In this document: piece after piece, positions 44,166-54,837 of the stretch
How positions within the stretch are numbered: the first letter of the stretch is position 1
How the letters are laid out: every line of letters starts with the position of its first letter
From: Psychrobacter sp. BI730
Lineage (GTDB): Bacteria > Pseudomonadota > Gammaproteobacteria > Pseudomonadales > Moraxellaceae
Direction: 5' to 3'
Length of the DNA: 64,000 nt
Assembly (NCBI RefSeq): GCF_013414195.1
Contig: NZ_JAATTV010000007.1
Location: 143,653 to 207,652, forward strand
The notes under the pieces: generated by a model
The model's database searches: none
Seen by the model: the letters and a program-made list of their open reading frames with translations, nothing else
What the model was told of the DNA's origin: nothing
Made by a program: the position numbers and the translations under genes

Positions 44166-44570
44166 TTAGTCTTCACTGTTGTCGTTGTCGTCATTATCGT
44201 TTTCACGATTGTCTGGACGACGAGTAGTTGCTTTGCGTGCGCGTTTTTCATCGGCATTCTTGGCTAACTGCGACTCTTCAGTGACAGCTTCGTCACGGCG
44301 CATAACTAGACTACGAATGATCGCGTCGTTATAACGGAATAATTCTTCAAGTTCAGCTAAAGTTTCACCGTCAGTTTCAATGTTGAAAAGAACGTAATGA
44401 GCTTTGTGAATCTTGTTGATTGGATAAGCCAGTTGACGACGGCCCCAATCTTCTAGACGATGGATAACACCGTTGTTGTCTTGAACTAACTTGATGTAGC
44501 GCTCAACCATGCCGACCACTTGGTCGCTTTGGTCTGGGTGTACAAGTAACACCAGTTCGTAATGTCGCAT
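44166..44570 (-). CDS. rpsF: 30S ribosomal protein S6
   Basis: The 134-residue protein begins [18 protein letters not shown] with typical [20 protein letters not shown]. The C-terminus is long and charged ([18 protein letters not shown]). AAGGAG lies five bases before the ATG but is paired in the leader structure, so S6:S18 feedback is likely. It heads the operon. Confidence 0.97.
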   Translation of the reverse strand: MRHYELVLLVHPDQSDQVVGMVERYIKLVQDNNGVIHRLEDWGRRQLAYPINKIHKAHYVLFNIETDGETLAELEELFRYNDAIIRSLVMRRDEAVTEESQLAKNADEKRARKATTRRPDNRENDNDDNDNSED

Positions 44571-44574
44571 TATG

Positions 44575-44621
44575 ACTCCTTACGGATTAGTAGCTATTAA
44601 CCCTATGTTAATAGCAAGGAG
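44575..44621 (-). promoter_or_regulatory. rpsF leader: S6:S18 autoregulatory RNA motif
   Basis: On the minus strand CUCCUU (44621-44616) pairs with AAGGAG (44581-44576), which is the rpsF ribosome site. Directly stacked inside is a perfect 9-bp hairpin (44607-44615 with 44593-44601). The single-stranded 3' side (44592-44582) carries CCG at 44585-44583. This is the arrangement described for the S6:S18-binding leader, where the complex binds the CCG bulge and represses translation. Confidence 0.75.
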
Positions 44622-44787
44622 ATTTATAAGGTAAGCCCAATTCTAGTCATATTTTATAAAAAACAATCAAGAATAAGCTTAGTTTATAAAGCGCCGTATT
44701 ATAACAGTACTCGGCAACTAACACAAAGGTTAATCACCAAGCTACTGCCAATAAAATATAAAAAGAGGCTAAATAAGCTTTGCTAAA

Positions 44788-44818
44788 TAAAAAAGCCGCG
44801 ATAGTACGCAGCTTTTTT
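44788..44818 (-). terminator. Terminator downstream of the RDD gene
   Basis: AAAAAAGC-GCG and CGC-GCTTTTTT arms with one mismatched pair form a hairpin, with T run on the minus strand. Confidence 0.6.
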
Positions 44819-44861
44819 GAGTGTAACGAGCTATAAAACCAATAGCCAAATCAACACACTG

Positions 44862-45842
44862 TTATTCAGATTTTGACTTCTTTACCAGTTGGCTACTGTC
44901 TGCTTTGACCACTAAGGTTTTGGCAAGTTTGTCATGCCAACCAATATTTTCAGGGCTTTTAGATGCCATGTAATAATGAATAGCGATAATCACAAAGCCT
45001 AAAAAGCTAGTAAACGAAAACAGTAAGTTATAGATAATAAATAACAATAACGTACGTGTACCGATAAGCTTAATGAACGAAGGTAGGCGATGCGTGGTTT
45101 GATCCACAACACGAATACCAGTGATCAGCTTGCCTAGCGATTGACCACGCATGGTAATAAATACCAATTGTAAGGCAAATAGTCCAAAGACCATCACCTG
45201 TGACATCATCAATGTGCTACTAGGAAGACTTTCCATTAGCGTCATTGAGTATTGATAGGCGGCGTCCATATCTTGAATGTTTTGGAACTTGGTATAGTCC
45301 ACATCCATCTTAGTCAATGCCATTACTAGCGGCAGTATGGCCAATATATAAAGTAGGCCATTCAATGCAGTCGCCAATACGCGTGACATGATTGGCGCAA
45401 GTACCACGTTGCCGACGACTTTATCATTGTCTGCAACAGCCTTTTTGAGAGTAGACTTATTCAGTGAGACATTGTTGTGCGGCGTTTGATGACGATTGGT
45501 CGTCATGTCAGCTTTTACGTTTTTAGGACGTTCAGGCTTGCCATATAGTCTGTCTAACGATACTGACTTATCATCTTTCGCTTTATTGGTATCTTCAGGG
45601 AAGACGGTCACGTTATTGATGATAGAGTCGTTTACTTCAGGCGTGTTAGCACTGGTCGGGCGATACACCGTTTGGTTATTGGTAAGATCACCTACGCGCT
45701 GCCACTGAGCTAAGCCTTCATGCCACATCAAATCATCAAGCAATACTTCACCAGATGCCAGCATGATATTCAGCTGCTCCAACTCATATGGGCCAGCTTG
45801 TACGTTATTTCGAGCAAGGAAAATCTGCATAATTGCCTGCAT
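44862..45842 (-). CDS. Membrane protein with GYF_2 and RDD domains
   Basis: Residues about 5-55 (MQIFLARNNVQAGPYELEQL, WHEGLAQWQRVGDL) form a GYF_2 domain. A polar linker follows (about 60-145). The C-terminal half has hydrophobic segments and the RDD pattern (LGKLITGIRVVDQTTHRLPS). Start is uncertain between ATG 45842 and ATG 45830; the second gives a cleaner domain start. RDD proteins are poorly understood membrane proteins, some linked to Na+/H+ exchange. A strong hairpin separates the gene from ppsA upstream. Confidence 0.78.
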   Translation of the reverse strand: MQAIMQIFLARNNVQAGPYELEQLNIMLASGEVLLDDLMWHEGLAQWQRVGDLTNNQTVYRPTSANTPEVNDSIINNVTVFPEDTNKAKDDKSVSLDRLYGKPERPKNVKADMTTNRHQTPHNNVSLNKSTLKKAVADNDKVVGNVVLAPIMSRVLATALNGLLYILAILPLVMALTKMDVDYTKFQNIQDMDAAYQYSMTLMESLPSSTLMMSQVMVFGLFALQLVFITMRGQSLGKLITGIRVVDQTTHRLPSFIKLIGTRTLLLFIIYNLLFSFTSFLGFVIIAIHYYMASKSPENIGWHDKLAKTLVVKADSSQLVKKSKSE

Positions 45843-45867
45843 AGTTAGTCATGTCTTAGGACATTAT

Positions 45868-45904
45868 ATTAGGGTCTATTTGAAAAAATCAAATAGACCC
45901 TAAT
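45868..45904. terminator. Perfect 16-bp hairpin between ppsA and the RDD gene
   Basis: ATTAGGGTCTATTTGA (45868-45883) pairs perfectly with 45889-45904 around AAAAA. It lies 53 bases after the ppsA stop on the minus strand. No T run follows the stem, so it may end transcription weakly or protect the ppsA 3' end. Confidence 0.55.
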
Positions 45905-45956
45905 AGTGGTATCTTTAATGACTGTGTGAATGACCGCTGTGACTAAACGTAGCGGT

Positions 45957-48341
45957 TTACTTCGCTTCTTCACCAGCTAAGAAGAACCAAGTATCTAGTA
46001 CTGAGTCAGGGTTCAATGACACTGAGCTGATACCTTGCTCCATTAACCAAAACGCTAGATCTGGATGGTCTGATGGACCTTGACCACAGATACCGACGTA
46101 TTTGTTTTGCTTACGGCAAGCTTCGATAGCCATAGACAATAGCTTCTTAACAGCAGGATCACGCTCATCAAATAGATGTGAGACGATACCTGAGTCACGG
46201 TCAAGACCAAGCGTTAACTGAGTCAAATCGTTAGAACCGATTGAGAAACCATCAAAGTACTCTAGGAACTCTTCTGCCAATAGGGCGTTGGTTGGTAGCT
46301 CACACATCATGATGACGCGTAGACCATTTTCGCCACGTTTTAGACCATTTTTCTCAAGTAATTCGATGACTTCTTTGGCTTCGCCAACAGTACGTACGAA
46401 TGGAATCATGATCTCAACGTTGGTCAAGCCCATGTCATCACGTACACGTTTTAGTGCTTTACACTCAAGCTCAAAGCAGTCACGGAAGTTATCAGACACA
46501 TAACGGCTAGCACCGCGGAAACCAAGCATTGGGTTCTCTTCTGATGGCTCGTATAACTTACCACCAAGCAGGTTAGCGTATTCGTTTGATTTGAAATCTG
46601 ACATACGAACGATAACTGGCTGATCCATAAAGGCAACAGCTAGGGTTGAGATACCTTCGACCAATTTATCAACATAAAAGTCAACAGGTGAGGCATAGCC
46701 TGCGATACGCTCTTGAATGGCTTGTGAGATCTCACGTGGCAAGCTGTTCATGTTTAGCAGCGCTTTTGGATGTACACCGATCATACGGTTGATAATGAAC
46801 TCTAAACGCGCAAGACCAATACCTTCGTTTGGCATCTGGGTGAATGAGAAGGCGCGATCTGGGTTACCAACGTTCATCATGACTTTGAATGCGAGCTCTG
46901 GCATAGACTCAACCGAGTTGGTCTGCACTTCAAAATCAATCTGGCTTTCATAAATGAAACCAGTGTCACCTTCAGCACAAGAAGCAGTTACGTCTTGACC
47001 ATCAACCAATAGCTCAGTTGCGTTGCCACAACCAACGATAGCTGGCACACCTAGCTCACGCGCGATAATAGCAGCATGACAAGTACGACCACCACGGTTA
47101 GTGATGATAGCAGAAGCGCGCTTCATAACTGGTTCCCAATCCGGATCAGTCATGTCTGATACGAGCACATCGCCTTCTTCTACTTTGTCCATCTCGTTTA
47201 GGTTGCTAACGATACGCACTTTACCTGAACCGATACGCTGACCGATTGAACGACCTTCACATAATACTTTTGCGCCAGTCGTGTCGATGACATAACGTTC
47301 CATCACGTTGCTGTCTTGACGGCTCTTCACAGTCTCAGGACGTGCTTGAACGATAAAGATTTCGTTAGTATCGCCATCTTTTGCCCACTCGATGTCCATC
47401 GCTTGGCCATAATGCTGTTCGATCGTTACCGCTTGCTTGGCAAGTGAGGTTAGCTCTTCAGTAGATAAAGAGAACTGCATGCGATCTTGTTTTTCAACAT
47501 CAACAGTCTTAACTGATTTAGCGGTGCTACCTTCATCACCATAAACCATTTTCTTATGCTTGCTACCTAGGTTACGGCGGATAACTGACGGCTTACCATT
47601 GGCTAGCAATTTCTTAGAAATATAGAACTCATCTGGGTTAACTGCACCCTGTACAACCATTTCACCTAGGCCATAGCTTGAGGTGATGAATACCACTTGA
47701 TCAAATCCACTTTCGGTATCTAATGTGAACATAACACCAGCAGCACCAGTCTCTGAACGTACCATACGCTGTACAGCAGCAGATAGTGCAACGCCTTCGT
47801 GCTCAAAACCTTTGTGTACACGGTAAGAGATTGCACGGTCGTTATATAGAGAAGCAAATACTTCTTTAATAGCAATTAGAACGTTATCAATACCGCGAAT
47901 GTTCAAGAAGGTTTCTTGTTGACCGGCAAATGACGCATCTGGCAAATCTTCAGCAGTAGCAGAAGAACGTACAGCAACAGCGATGTCTTCGCCGCCACTC
48001 ATGGTTTCAAATGATTGACGTACTTCTTGCTCAAGATCTTTTGGCAGTTCTTGCTCAATAATCCAAGTACGAATCTTTTTACCAGTTTCTGCAAGTTTTT
48101 TTACATCATCAACATCTAATGTTTTTAGTTCATTGTTGATTTTGTCAAGCAAGCCGGTTTCAGTCAAAAAGCGGTTGAATGCATTTGAAGTGGTGGCAAA
48201 GCCGCCTGGAACACTAACGCCTAAATCAGAAAGATGGCTGATCATTTCGCCAAGCGAAGCGTTCTTACCACCAACCATTTCGATGTCGTCTTTTCCTAGC
48301 TGATCAAGATTGATTACAAGTGCTGTAGATTGCGCTGCCAT
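45957..48341 (-). CDS. ppsA: Phosphoenolpyruvate synthase
   Basis: The 794-residue protein has the N-terminal ATP-grasp domain ([38 protein letters not shown]), the phosphohistidine swivelling domain ([20 protein letters not shown], catalytic His), and the C-terminal PEP-binding TIM barrel ([33 protein letters not shown]). It converts pyruvate, ATP and water to PEP, AMP and phosphate for gluconeogenesis. Its regulator ppsR is divergent. Length matches the family. Confidence 0.97.
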   Translation of the reverse strand: MAAQSTALVINLDQLGKDDIEMVGGKNASLGEMISHLSDLGVSVPGGFATTSNAFNRFLTETGLLDKINNELKTLDVDDVKKLAETGKKIRTWIIEQELPKDLEQEVRQSFETMSGGEDIAVAVRSSATAEDLPDASFAGQQETFLNIRGIDNVLIAIKEVFASLYNDRAISYRVHKGFEHEGVALSAAVQRMVRSETGAAGVMFTLDTESGFDQVVFITSSYGLGEMVVQGAVNPDEFYISKKLLANGKPSVIRRNLGSKHKKMVYGDEGSTAKSVKTVDVEKQDRMQFSLSTEELTSLAKQAVTIEQHYGQAMDIEWAKDGDTNEIFIVQARPETVKSRQDSNVMERYVIDTTGAKVLCEGRSIGQRIGSGKVRIVSNLNEMDKVEEGDVLVSDMTDPDWEPVMKRASAIITNRGGRTCHAAIIARELGVPAIVGCGNATELLVDGQDVTASCAEGDTGFIYESQIDFEVQTNSVESMPELAFKVMMNVGNPDRAFSFTQMPNEGIGLARLEFIINRMIGVHPKALLNMNSLPREISQAIQERIAGYASPVDFYVDKLVEGISTLAVAFMDQPVIVRMSDFKSNEYANLLGGKLYEPSEENPMLGFRGASRYVSDNFRDCFELECKALKRVRDDMGLTNVEIMIPFVRTVGEAKEVIELLEKNGLKRGENGLRVIMMCELPTNALLAEEFLEYFDGFSIGSNDLTQLTLGLDRDSGIVSHLFDERDPAVKKLLSMAIEACRKQNKYVGICGQGPSDHPDLAFWLMEQGISSVSLNPDSVLDTWFFLAGEEAK

Positions 48342-49052
48342 GATAACTCCAGAAAATAAGGTTATTTAGTAAAGATTATAACGGTGAATTATACCGCCAT
48401 ATTAGGACAATTTCGAGGGTTTTCACCAAAAAACTTGTTAAAAATATACAAATTGTGGGGTTTGCTACATAAATTAGGGCCAGTCTAATCAAGTTTCGTA
48501 TTTACTCAGATAAAAAATCTCATTGCTAGTGACGATGTTATGCACTTTCAAAAGCCAATTACTGCATAAAATAGATGTATTCAAATAAGCCACATTTAGA
48601 GTATTTCTACAATTTATGTTTCAATCTTATGTATCTGTATAAACAAAGCATAATAGAAGAAGCATAAAAAAATACCTCAATGAAAGGTGAATTAACTATG
48701 GTGACAAGATGAAAAATAATGTTGGTGCTAAGTATACGCCTGTAACATTGATTTCTATTAAGAGGCTAATATGCGTATAATGTAGCGCATAGATAGTTGA
48801 TGCACATTGCATGGTAAATGTGCAGTATAGGTGCTGAAAAAGGTTCGTTTTAAGAAGGCAGTTATAAAACTTAGTTATACGAGTTATAAAGGCAGCTATA
48901 AGAAGCCGAGTAAAATTCACGCCATTAATAGTCAATAACTGCTAAACGTTTACCAAGTCTGAATTATTACTAAGATCTATACCAAATACCCAGAGCTATA
49001 CCAAAAACTAAATGAAGGTCACTATTGAGTTTTCAACCGAGGTGTCAACGAT
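48342..49052. promoter_or_regulatory. Divergent region ppsA / ppsR
   Basis: These 711 AT-rich bases must hold both promoters. A 79-codon minus frame (48696-48935) has no ribosome site or family resemblance and is not called. I see no repeat, tRNA-like structure or strong palindrome. Confidence 0.4.
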
Positions 49053-49949
49053 ATGTACTCAAGCAATCCATCTGAACAAGTTAAGTCCACTATCCAAAAT
49101 CGCCATGCGCTAAACTTGGACAGCTCACAAGCCATTAGAACGGCGTTTTTTATCTCAGATGGCACAGCGATTACGGCTGAGACACTTGGACGCGCTATTT
49201 TGAGTCAGTTTGCCTCAGTTCCCTTTGAGACAAGAGTATTGCCATACGTCGATAGCTTAGAGCGTGCGGAAGATGCGGTTGAACAAATCAATCTGGCGTA
49301 TCAGCGCGATGGATCGTTGCCATTGGTTTTCGATACGATCGTTAATCCTGAGATTCGTGAAAAGATCAACTCAGCACACAGCTGTAACTTAGATATGTAT
49401 GAAGGTCTGATCGGCCGTGTTGCAGAAGAGACTGGCGTAGAGCCAGATGGTCATTCAGGGCATGCACATGATGATGTCGATTCTGAAACCTATAAAGAGC
49501 GTATCGATGCAGTGCATTTTGCCTTAGATAATGACGATGGAGCGCGTACTCGTCACTATAATGCAGCCGATATTATTTTGGTGGGTGTGTCGCGCTCTGG
49601 TAAGACGCCGACTTCTTTATATTTAGCATTACAATTCGGTATTCGAGCGGCTAACTATCCTTTGACCGAAGATGATTTGTACGACAATCAGTTGCCGAAA
49701 GCATTACGTGAGCACAAAGACAAACTATTTGGTTTGCTTATTGATACTGATCGCTTGGTAAAAATCCGTCAAGAGCGCCGTGCAGGCAGTCGTTATTCTA
49801 GCTATCAGCAATGCCAGCAAGAGCAGCGCGCGATTCAGGGTATCTATATCACGCATGGTATCCCGAGCTTAGATGTATCAGAGATGTCTGTTGAAGAGAT
49901 TGCCACGCGTATTTTGCAGATGACAGGTCTCAAACGCCGTATCGGGTAG
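49053..49949 (+). CDS. ppsR: PEP synthase regulatory kinase/phosphorylase
   Basis: The 298-residue protein begins with an extension of about 25 residues, then RTAFFISDGTAITAETLGRA, and has the P-loop VGVSRSGKTPTSLYLA (near residue 180) and the ending LDVSEMSVEEIATRILQ. This DUF299 enzyme phosphorylates and dephosphorylates PEP synthase, using ADP and phosphate. Gene pairing with ppsA confirms the target. An insertion with several His (near 130-145, GHSGHAHDDVD) is unusual. Confidence 0.95.
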   Translation: MYSSNPSEQVKSTIQNRHALNLDSSQAIRTAFFISDGTAITAETLGRAILSQFASVPFETRVLPYVDSLERAEDAVEQINLAYQRDGSLPLVFDTIVNPEIREKINSAHSCNLDMYEGLIGRVAEETGVEPDGHSGHAHDDVDSETYKERIDAVHFALDNDDGARTRHYNAADIILVGVSRSGKTPTSLYLALQFGIRAANYPLTEDDLYDNQLPKALREHKDKLFGLLIDTDRLVKIRQERRAGSRYSSYQQCQQEQRAIQGIYITHGIPSLDVSEMSVEEIATRILQMTGLKRRIG

Positions 49950-50078
49950 TGAATGTCAGCTTAAACAGTATCTGTTCAATCGGTATCAATAAGTGTTCAG
50001 GCAGCTTTAATAAATGCGCAAAAAACACTAATAAACATACATCATTTCATCCTAGATAATTATCATATAGAGAATATT

Positions 50079-50480
50079 ATGATTTCAGCCTATCAATCTA
50101 TAAAGCCATCGTTGTTGATGGCAGGTTTAATCAGTGCAGCAACTTTACTGAGTGCTTGTCAAACATCACCATTTGCAAAGGATCCAGTACCTGAGCCGCG
50201 CTATATTCCAAGTATCGTATTAGGAGAAGCGCAGACACTGACCGTCATGCCAAACCGTGTGGCCTGTGCCTCAGAACTGCCAATGCAGTGCCTACTTGCT
50301 AAGTCTAAAGACGGTAGCGTGTTCCAGATTCCTTATGACTGGATCGACGACTTCAAACCAACCCTTGGTACAGAGTACATCATTAGCGCCCGCCCGCAGA
50401 TTGATGAAAGGCAACAGAGCGTTACTGGTCACTGGACATTGCAAAACATATTGTCACAACGTATGGTGGGCATGCCTTAG
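50079..50480 (+). CDS. DUF4377-like lipoprotein
   Basis: The 133-residue protein has a lipoprotein signal peptide with lipobox LLSAC (Cys27). The mature part (LTVMPNRVACASELPMQCLL, WIDDFKPTLGTEYIISAR) follows the DUF4377 pattern with its Cys pair. The fold is often found with META-domain heat-shock proteins. Function is unknown. A 10-base palindrome GATAATTATC lies 14 bases before the start region. Confidence 0.78.
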   Translation: MISAYQSIKPSLLMAGLISAATLLSACQTSPFAKDPVPEPRYIPSIVLGEAQTLTVMPNRVACASELPMQCLLAKSKDGSVFQIPYDWIDDFKPTLGTEYIISARPQIDERQQSVTGHWTLQNILSQRMVGMP

Positions 50481-50580
50481 TAGGGCAGCATTCATTTATC
50501 TACATGATACAAACTCATCTACATATTGATTCATTTATATCTCAAACATTTACTCGATAAATAAATATAAAGAGGACATC

Positions 50581-52230
50581 ATGGTAAGTAAAAGTGCAAG
50601 CGACGAGACCAATGATACTGGTAAAGATATTCATACCGAAGTATCAAATAAATCTAGCGGACACGTGCCAAGCCCTGAACATACCGAAGGTAAGAACAAA
50701 AAAGAAAAGATAGAGCAGACTCACGAGCAAGTGACTGATGATGTCATGCATCATCCTGACTTAGTGAATCCGCTTGATGATACACGAATCGATATTAAAT
50801 CTGGTTTTACCAAAGACTCTCGCCGTCTAAAAAGTGACGATCATGAGTATGAGTATGATGCCGTTGTTTTAGGGGCGGGCCCTGCCGGTGAAGCCGCTGC
50901 TATGAAGCTGACCAAGTCTGGTAAAAGAGTGGTCGTTGTCGATCCACGTGATCAAGTAGGCGGTAACTCTACTCACGTCGGTACAATTCCAAGTAAAGCA
51001 CTGCGCCAATCTGTATTTAACTTGATTAATTTCCGCCGCGATCCAATGTTTACCAAGGCGATGGAATATAAACAAGTACCGCTAAATGAAGTATTGGCTA
51101 AGGCGCGTCAAGTTATCCGTCGTCAAGTCAGTACCCACACACGTTTTTATGAGCGCAACCGTATTGAAGTCATTCAAGGTTGGGCAAGTTTTATTGACGC
51201 ACATACGCTACGTATTGAAGTCGATGAAAATGTGTACGAAACCATCACTTTCAATAAAGCCATCATTACTGTCGGTAGTCGTCCTTACCGTCCTGAGATT
51301 TTAGACTTTAACCATCCACGCGTTTTTGACTCTGACAAAATCTTGCAAATGGATTATGTGGTCAAAAAAATCATCATTTATGGTGCAGGGGTAATTGGTT
51401 GTGAGTACGCGTCTATCTTTACTGGTCTTGGCTACAAAGTTGATCTAATCAATAACCAAGATCAATTGCTCAACTACTTAGACAGCGAAATCAGTGATGC
51501 CATCGCGCATGACTTTAGACAGTTCGGTGTGCTTATCCGTAGTAACGAAGAGATTGATCATCTTGAGACTCATGATGATTATGTGGTTTTACACTTAAAG
51601 AGCGGCAAGCGCATCAAATCTGATGCCATTCTTTGGTCAAATGGTCGCTCAGGTAATACTGAAGGCTTGAACTTAGAAGCCATTGGGCTAAAAGCAAACG
51701 GCCGTGGTCAGCTAAAAGTAGATGATACTTACTGTACGGACGTCGACAATATCTATGCTGCTGGTGACGTCATCGGTTGGCCATCGTTAGCTTCTGCCGC
51801 CTACGACCAAGGGCGCTGTGCTGCTGCCTTTATGGTCGGTGATAGCGATGCTGAGCCAGTATCTAGTGTGCCTACGGGTATTTATACGATTCCTGAGATC
51901 TCTTGTATCGGTAAGACAGAGCAAGAGCTCACGGATGAAAAAGTTCCGTATGAAGTGGGTCAGGCGTTCTTTAAACATCTGGCACGTGCCCAAATTATCG
52001 GTGAACGTTCGGGCGTATTAAAGATATTATTCCATCGTGATACGTTAGAAATTCTAGGTATCCATTGCTATGGTAACCACGCTTCAGAGATTATTCATAT
52101 CGGTCAAGCCGTGATGAAGTGTAAGAGTAACAATACGCTTGAGTACTTTGTAAATACGACTTTCAACTATCCAACGATGGCAGAAGCCTATCGTGTGGCA
52201 GCATTGAATGGTTTGAACCGAGTGTTTTAA
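50581..52230 (+). CDS. sthA: Soluble pyridine nucleotide transhydrogenase
   Basis: The 549-residue flavoprotein has FAD motif [16 protein letters not shown] (near 95-110), [20 protein letters not shown] lacking the redox disulfide as in SthA, NAD motif [17 protein letters not shown], second FAD motif [20 protein letters not shown], and a dimerisation domain ending in [19 protein letters not shown]. It transfers electrons between NADPH and NAD+. An N-terminal charged extension of about 85 residues is absent from E. coli SthA. AAGAGG 7 bases before ATG 50581 supports this start. Confidence 0.92.
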   Translation: MVSKSASDETNDTGKDIHTEVSNKSSGHVPSPEHTEGKNKKEKIEQTHEQVTDDVMHHPDLVNPLDDTRIDIKSGFTKDSRRLKSDDHEYEYDAVVLGAGPAGEAAAMKLTKSGKRVVVVDPRDQVGGNSTHVGTIPSKALRQSVFNLINFRRDPMFTKAMEYKQVPLNEVLAKARQVIRRQVSTHTRFYERNRIEVIQGWASFIDAHTLRIEVDENVYETITFNKAIITVGSRPYRPEILDFNHPRVFDSDKILQMDYVVKKIIIYGAGVIGCEYASIFTGLGYKVDLINNQDQLLNYLDSEISDAIAHDFRQFGVLIRSNEEIDHLETHDDYVVLHLKSGKRIKSDAILWSNGRSGNTEGLNLEAIGLKANGRGQLKVDDTYCTDVDNIYAAGDVIGWPSLASAAYDQGRCAAAFMVGDSDAEPVSSVPTGIYTIPEISCIGKTEQELTDEKVPYEVGQAFFKHLARAQIIGERSGVLKILFHRDTLEILGIHCYGNHASEIIHIGQAVMKCKSNNTLEYFVNTTFNYPTMAEAYRVAALNGLNRVF

Positions 52231-52257
52231 ACCATTGTCTATTTATATCGTATAAAT

Positions 52258-52311
52258 AAAAAAGCGCCTGCTACTATATTATTAATAGTACAGGCGCTTT
52301 TTTTATGCTCA
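52258..52311. terminator. Strong terminator between sthA and the exporter operon
   Basis: AAAAAAGCGCCTG pairs with CAGGCGCTTTTTT, extended inside by TACTAT/ATAGTA with one bulged C. T runs occur on both strands, so the convergent transcripts both end here. Confidence 0.85.
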
Positions 52312-52333
52312 TAGGTTTCATTAATTTGAAGGT

Positions 52334-53524
52334 TTACAAGTAGGCTCTTCTTTGCGGAATACGCTTGCGTAAAAATAGCAATAAAACAAAATAGAGCAAC
52401 CACAAGCCAGCCAACGCATAAAATCCTATAGCGACTTGAGAGACACTGGCACCCATTTGGTTAAGCTGCACAGAGGTATTGATTGCAGGCGTAGTCGGTA
52501 CGAGCCAACGTATTACTTGTAATACTTTAGGCAATTGGTCTGCTGGCCAAGGGTAGCCGCTTAAGAAAAATATCGGTAATGAGATAAAAATTAATATTTG
52601 CATACTGCGCTCACGCTGCCGGAACCATAATCCGAGCACGCAGCCGAGCGTTGCGACTGTCGGACAAAACAGTGCCAAAAATAGCAGCGTACCAAGCATA
52701 TTTTGTCCGCGTGGATAATGATGTAGCTCAAACGCCCACCCATAATAAAAGCAGCCAACGATAAAGCTAAGTGAGCTTAGCGCTCCAATACGTCCTAACC
52801 AGCCACGTACACTCGTACTGTGACGGCGCTGCTCATACCATGTGCCAATCAGCATTGCTGTCGCCATCAAAAGTGTCTGCTGTAAGATAATAACAGAGAC
52901 AGCAGGTACGACATAAGCACCATAGCCCTCGGTTTGGTTATATAGTGGCATAATCCGTAGCGGTACAGCTTGCGTATTCTGTGCTGCGGTAGGTGCATAA
53001 GCGCCTTTCGCAATGCTTTTCTTTACCTTTATGCCGGCGGATACCGTACCTACCGCTTGAGAGAAACCCAGTTGGACGTTTTTATTTAAAATAAAATAAC
53101 CGCCATTACCCAGTACGCTGACGTGCGCTTGCTCTCCAGACTGAACTTGCTCTTCGAGACCAGCTGGGATCACCATATATCCTGCAATTTGATCTGACCA
53201 TATGGCTTCTTTGGCAGCCTGCTCATTGATAAATCGTTCAGTATCTAAATATGGGCTAGCACTCGCATAGCGAACGAGAGTACCCGATAAGTTGCTGTTG
53301 TCATGATCAATGATACCTACTGGCACATGGTTGACTACCTCAGATGAGTAAGGCCAAGGATAGAAAAACCCATAGATAATAGGAGCAATAATCAACATCA
53401 AAAGTACGCCTTTATCGCCAAAGACGTCTTTGAGAGTTTGAATCAAGCTGTTCCAAAAACCTTGTGGGGCGGGGGTGACTGTTGATTTGGTTTTTGAGTG
53501 TGTATTGTTTGATTGTGCAGACAT
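52334..53524 (-). CDS. ABC-2 type permease (second of two)
   Basis: ATG 53524 overlaps the previous stop by one base (TAATG); the extension to 53539 is rejected. The 396-residue protein has one N-terminal hydrophobic segment (VLLMLIIAPIIYGFFYPW), a large periplasmic domain (VPVGIIDHDNSNLSGTLVRY) and five or so C-terminal segments, the ABC2_membrane_3 layout. It contains no Walker motif. Together with the next permease and HlyD-like protein it should form an exporter, as in YhhJ/YbhR systems. The substrate is unknown. Confidence 0.82.
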   Translation of the reverse strand: MSAQSNNTHSKTKSTVTPAPQGFWNSLIQTLKDVFGDKGVLLMLIIAPIIYGFFYPWPYSSEVVNHVPVGIIDHDNSNLSGTLVRYASASPYLDTERFINEQAAKEAIWSDQIAGYMVIPAGLEEQVQSGEQAHVSVLGNGGYFILNKNVQLGFSQAVGTVSAGIKVKKSIAKGAYAPTAAQNTQAVPLRIMPLYNQTEGYGAYVVPAVSVIILQQTLLMATAMLIGTWYEQRRHSTSVRGWLGRIGALSSLSFIVGCFYYGWAFELHHYPRGQNMLGTLLFLALFCPTVATLGCVLGLWFRQRERSMQILIFISLPIFFLSGYPWPADQLPKVLQVIRWLVPTTPAINTSVQLNQMGASVSQVAIGFYALAGLWLLYFVLLLFLRKRIPQRRAYL

Positions 53525-54834
53525 TAGCGTGCTCCCCAACGTTCAGGATGCGCCAATGCGCGTTTGGTTAATAGTGCCGCAAGTATTAGCGCTATTATGG
53601 CTGCAAGCATGAGGCCATAGACGATAGGTAGCGATATGGCGAGCGGTGCTTGCATTTGTAACTGTGCAATATGAAGCTTTAGGTAATGCGTTAGCGGCAG
53701 AGCATTTGACCAATATTGCGCACTATCACTAATCGCAATATAAGGAAAAGTAACACCAGCAAAGGCGTAAGAAGGCGCTGAAATAAATCCGGTGGTCGAT
53801 AGACCCATACGTAATGAAAAAGAATTCAAAGTAAAAATAGCACCTAGCCAAAACGACAATATCATTAGGCACAAAAACCCAGCATAAACTGCCACGAGAG
53901 ACATGATGTTGATATTCTGATTGGACGTTGCCAGCCACAATATCAACGCTGACCACAAGCTATATGCCAGTATTGGCCAAAAGTATTTACCCAATAAACC
54001 AAATATCAACACTGATAGGCTGACCGATTTGGGCACTTTTACGCTTGAAGATGATGTTTTGTTATCGCTGCTATCTTGTTTGGTTGATAGCGAAGATGAC
54101 GTTTTTGTAGCTCTGGATAACGTTAAATGAGGCTTTCTTGTATCAATAAAACGGTACCAGCGACCGATATTCTTATCACGTAACTCGCGGCCAATCGTCG
54201 TTGCACCAATGACCATCGCCAATATATGTAATAAGGCAGGTATGACGGTCGAAGCCAAAAACTGCTGATAATTGGTCGCAGCATTGAACAAGCTAATACG
54301 CTGCACACTGATAGGCGCGTAAGCCGTCATCGCTTGTGATGGCGCTACGCCTTGTTTGACCAAACGTTTGATCTCTACACCTGCGGATAATGTGCTAGCG
54401 ACCGCTTGGACACCTGCCTGAATAATACCAGAGTGCGTACCGTACTGTGCATTAACTTGTAGAGTCAACGGAGCAGGCTGGCTCGATAAGATATTACGAG
54501 AAAAGTCCTCTGGGATAATGACGACAGCGTAAATATCGCGCTGTAAAATGGCAGCCTCTGCATCCGCTTGGGAGTAATACAGCTGTCTGACCGTCAAAGT
54601 AGGACTGGCCTCTAAGTAACGGACGGCAGTATTGGCAACAGCGCTGTTGTCTTGATCGATGACTCCGATAGGCAAATCGGTAATTTGAGTCTGTGAAAAT
54701 ATCCACCATATTAGCAGCACCGTTGCCAGTGGTATCCATACCACCATGCTAAAGTCCCAATGATTTTTTGCCAAAAAACGGCGCTCGTAGGCTGCACTGC
54801 GTAAAAAAGCCTCACTTAACTTAGTCAAGTGCAT
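53524..54834 (-). CDS. ABC-2 type permease (first of two)
   Basis: The 436-residue protein starts three bases after the HlyD-like stop. The layout is one N-terminal membrane segment (MVVWIPLATVLLIWWIF), a periplasmic domain with LPIGVIDQDNSAVANTAVRY and IYAVVIIPEDFSRNILSS, then several membrane segments. A Ser/Lys/Thr-rich cytoplasmic insert (near 250-275) is unusual. Paired permeases of this type form a heterodimer in YbhSR-like exporters. No ATPase domain is fused. Confidence 0.83.
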   Translation of the reverse strand: MHLTKLSEAFLRSAAYERRFLAKNHWDFSMVVWIPLATVLLIWWIFSQTQITDLPIGVIDQDNSAVANTAVRYLEASPTLTVRQLYYSQADAEAAILQRDIYAVVIIPEDFSRNILSSQPAPLTLQVNAQYGTHSGIIQAGVQAVASTLSAGVEIKRLVKQGVAPSQAMTAYAPISVQRISLFNAATNYQQFLASTVIPALLHILAMVIGATTIGRELRDKNIGRWYRFIDTRKPHLTLSRATKTSSSLSTKQDSSDNKTSSSSVKVPKSVSLSVLIFGLLGKYFWPILAYSLWSALILWLATSNQNINIMSLVAVYAGFLCLMILSFWLGAIFTLNSFSLRMGLSTTGFISAPSYAFAGVTFPYIAISDSAQYWSNALPLTHYLKLHIAQLQMQAPLAISLPIVYGLMLAAIIALILAALLTKRALAHPERWGAR

Positions 54835-54837
54835 GGC

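Noticed and set aside
48696..48935. A 79-codon minus frame in the ppsA/ppsR spacer
   Set aside because: No ribosome site, no recognisable domain, composition of AT-rich non-coding DNA.
50055..50064. GATAATTATC as a Fur box before the DUF4377 lipoprotein
   Set aside because: Only one 10-base palindrome of the 19-base Fur pattern is present, and it overlaps a likely -10 region; too weak to call.
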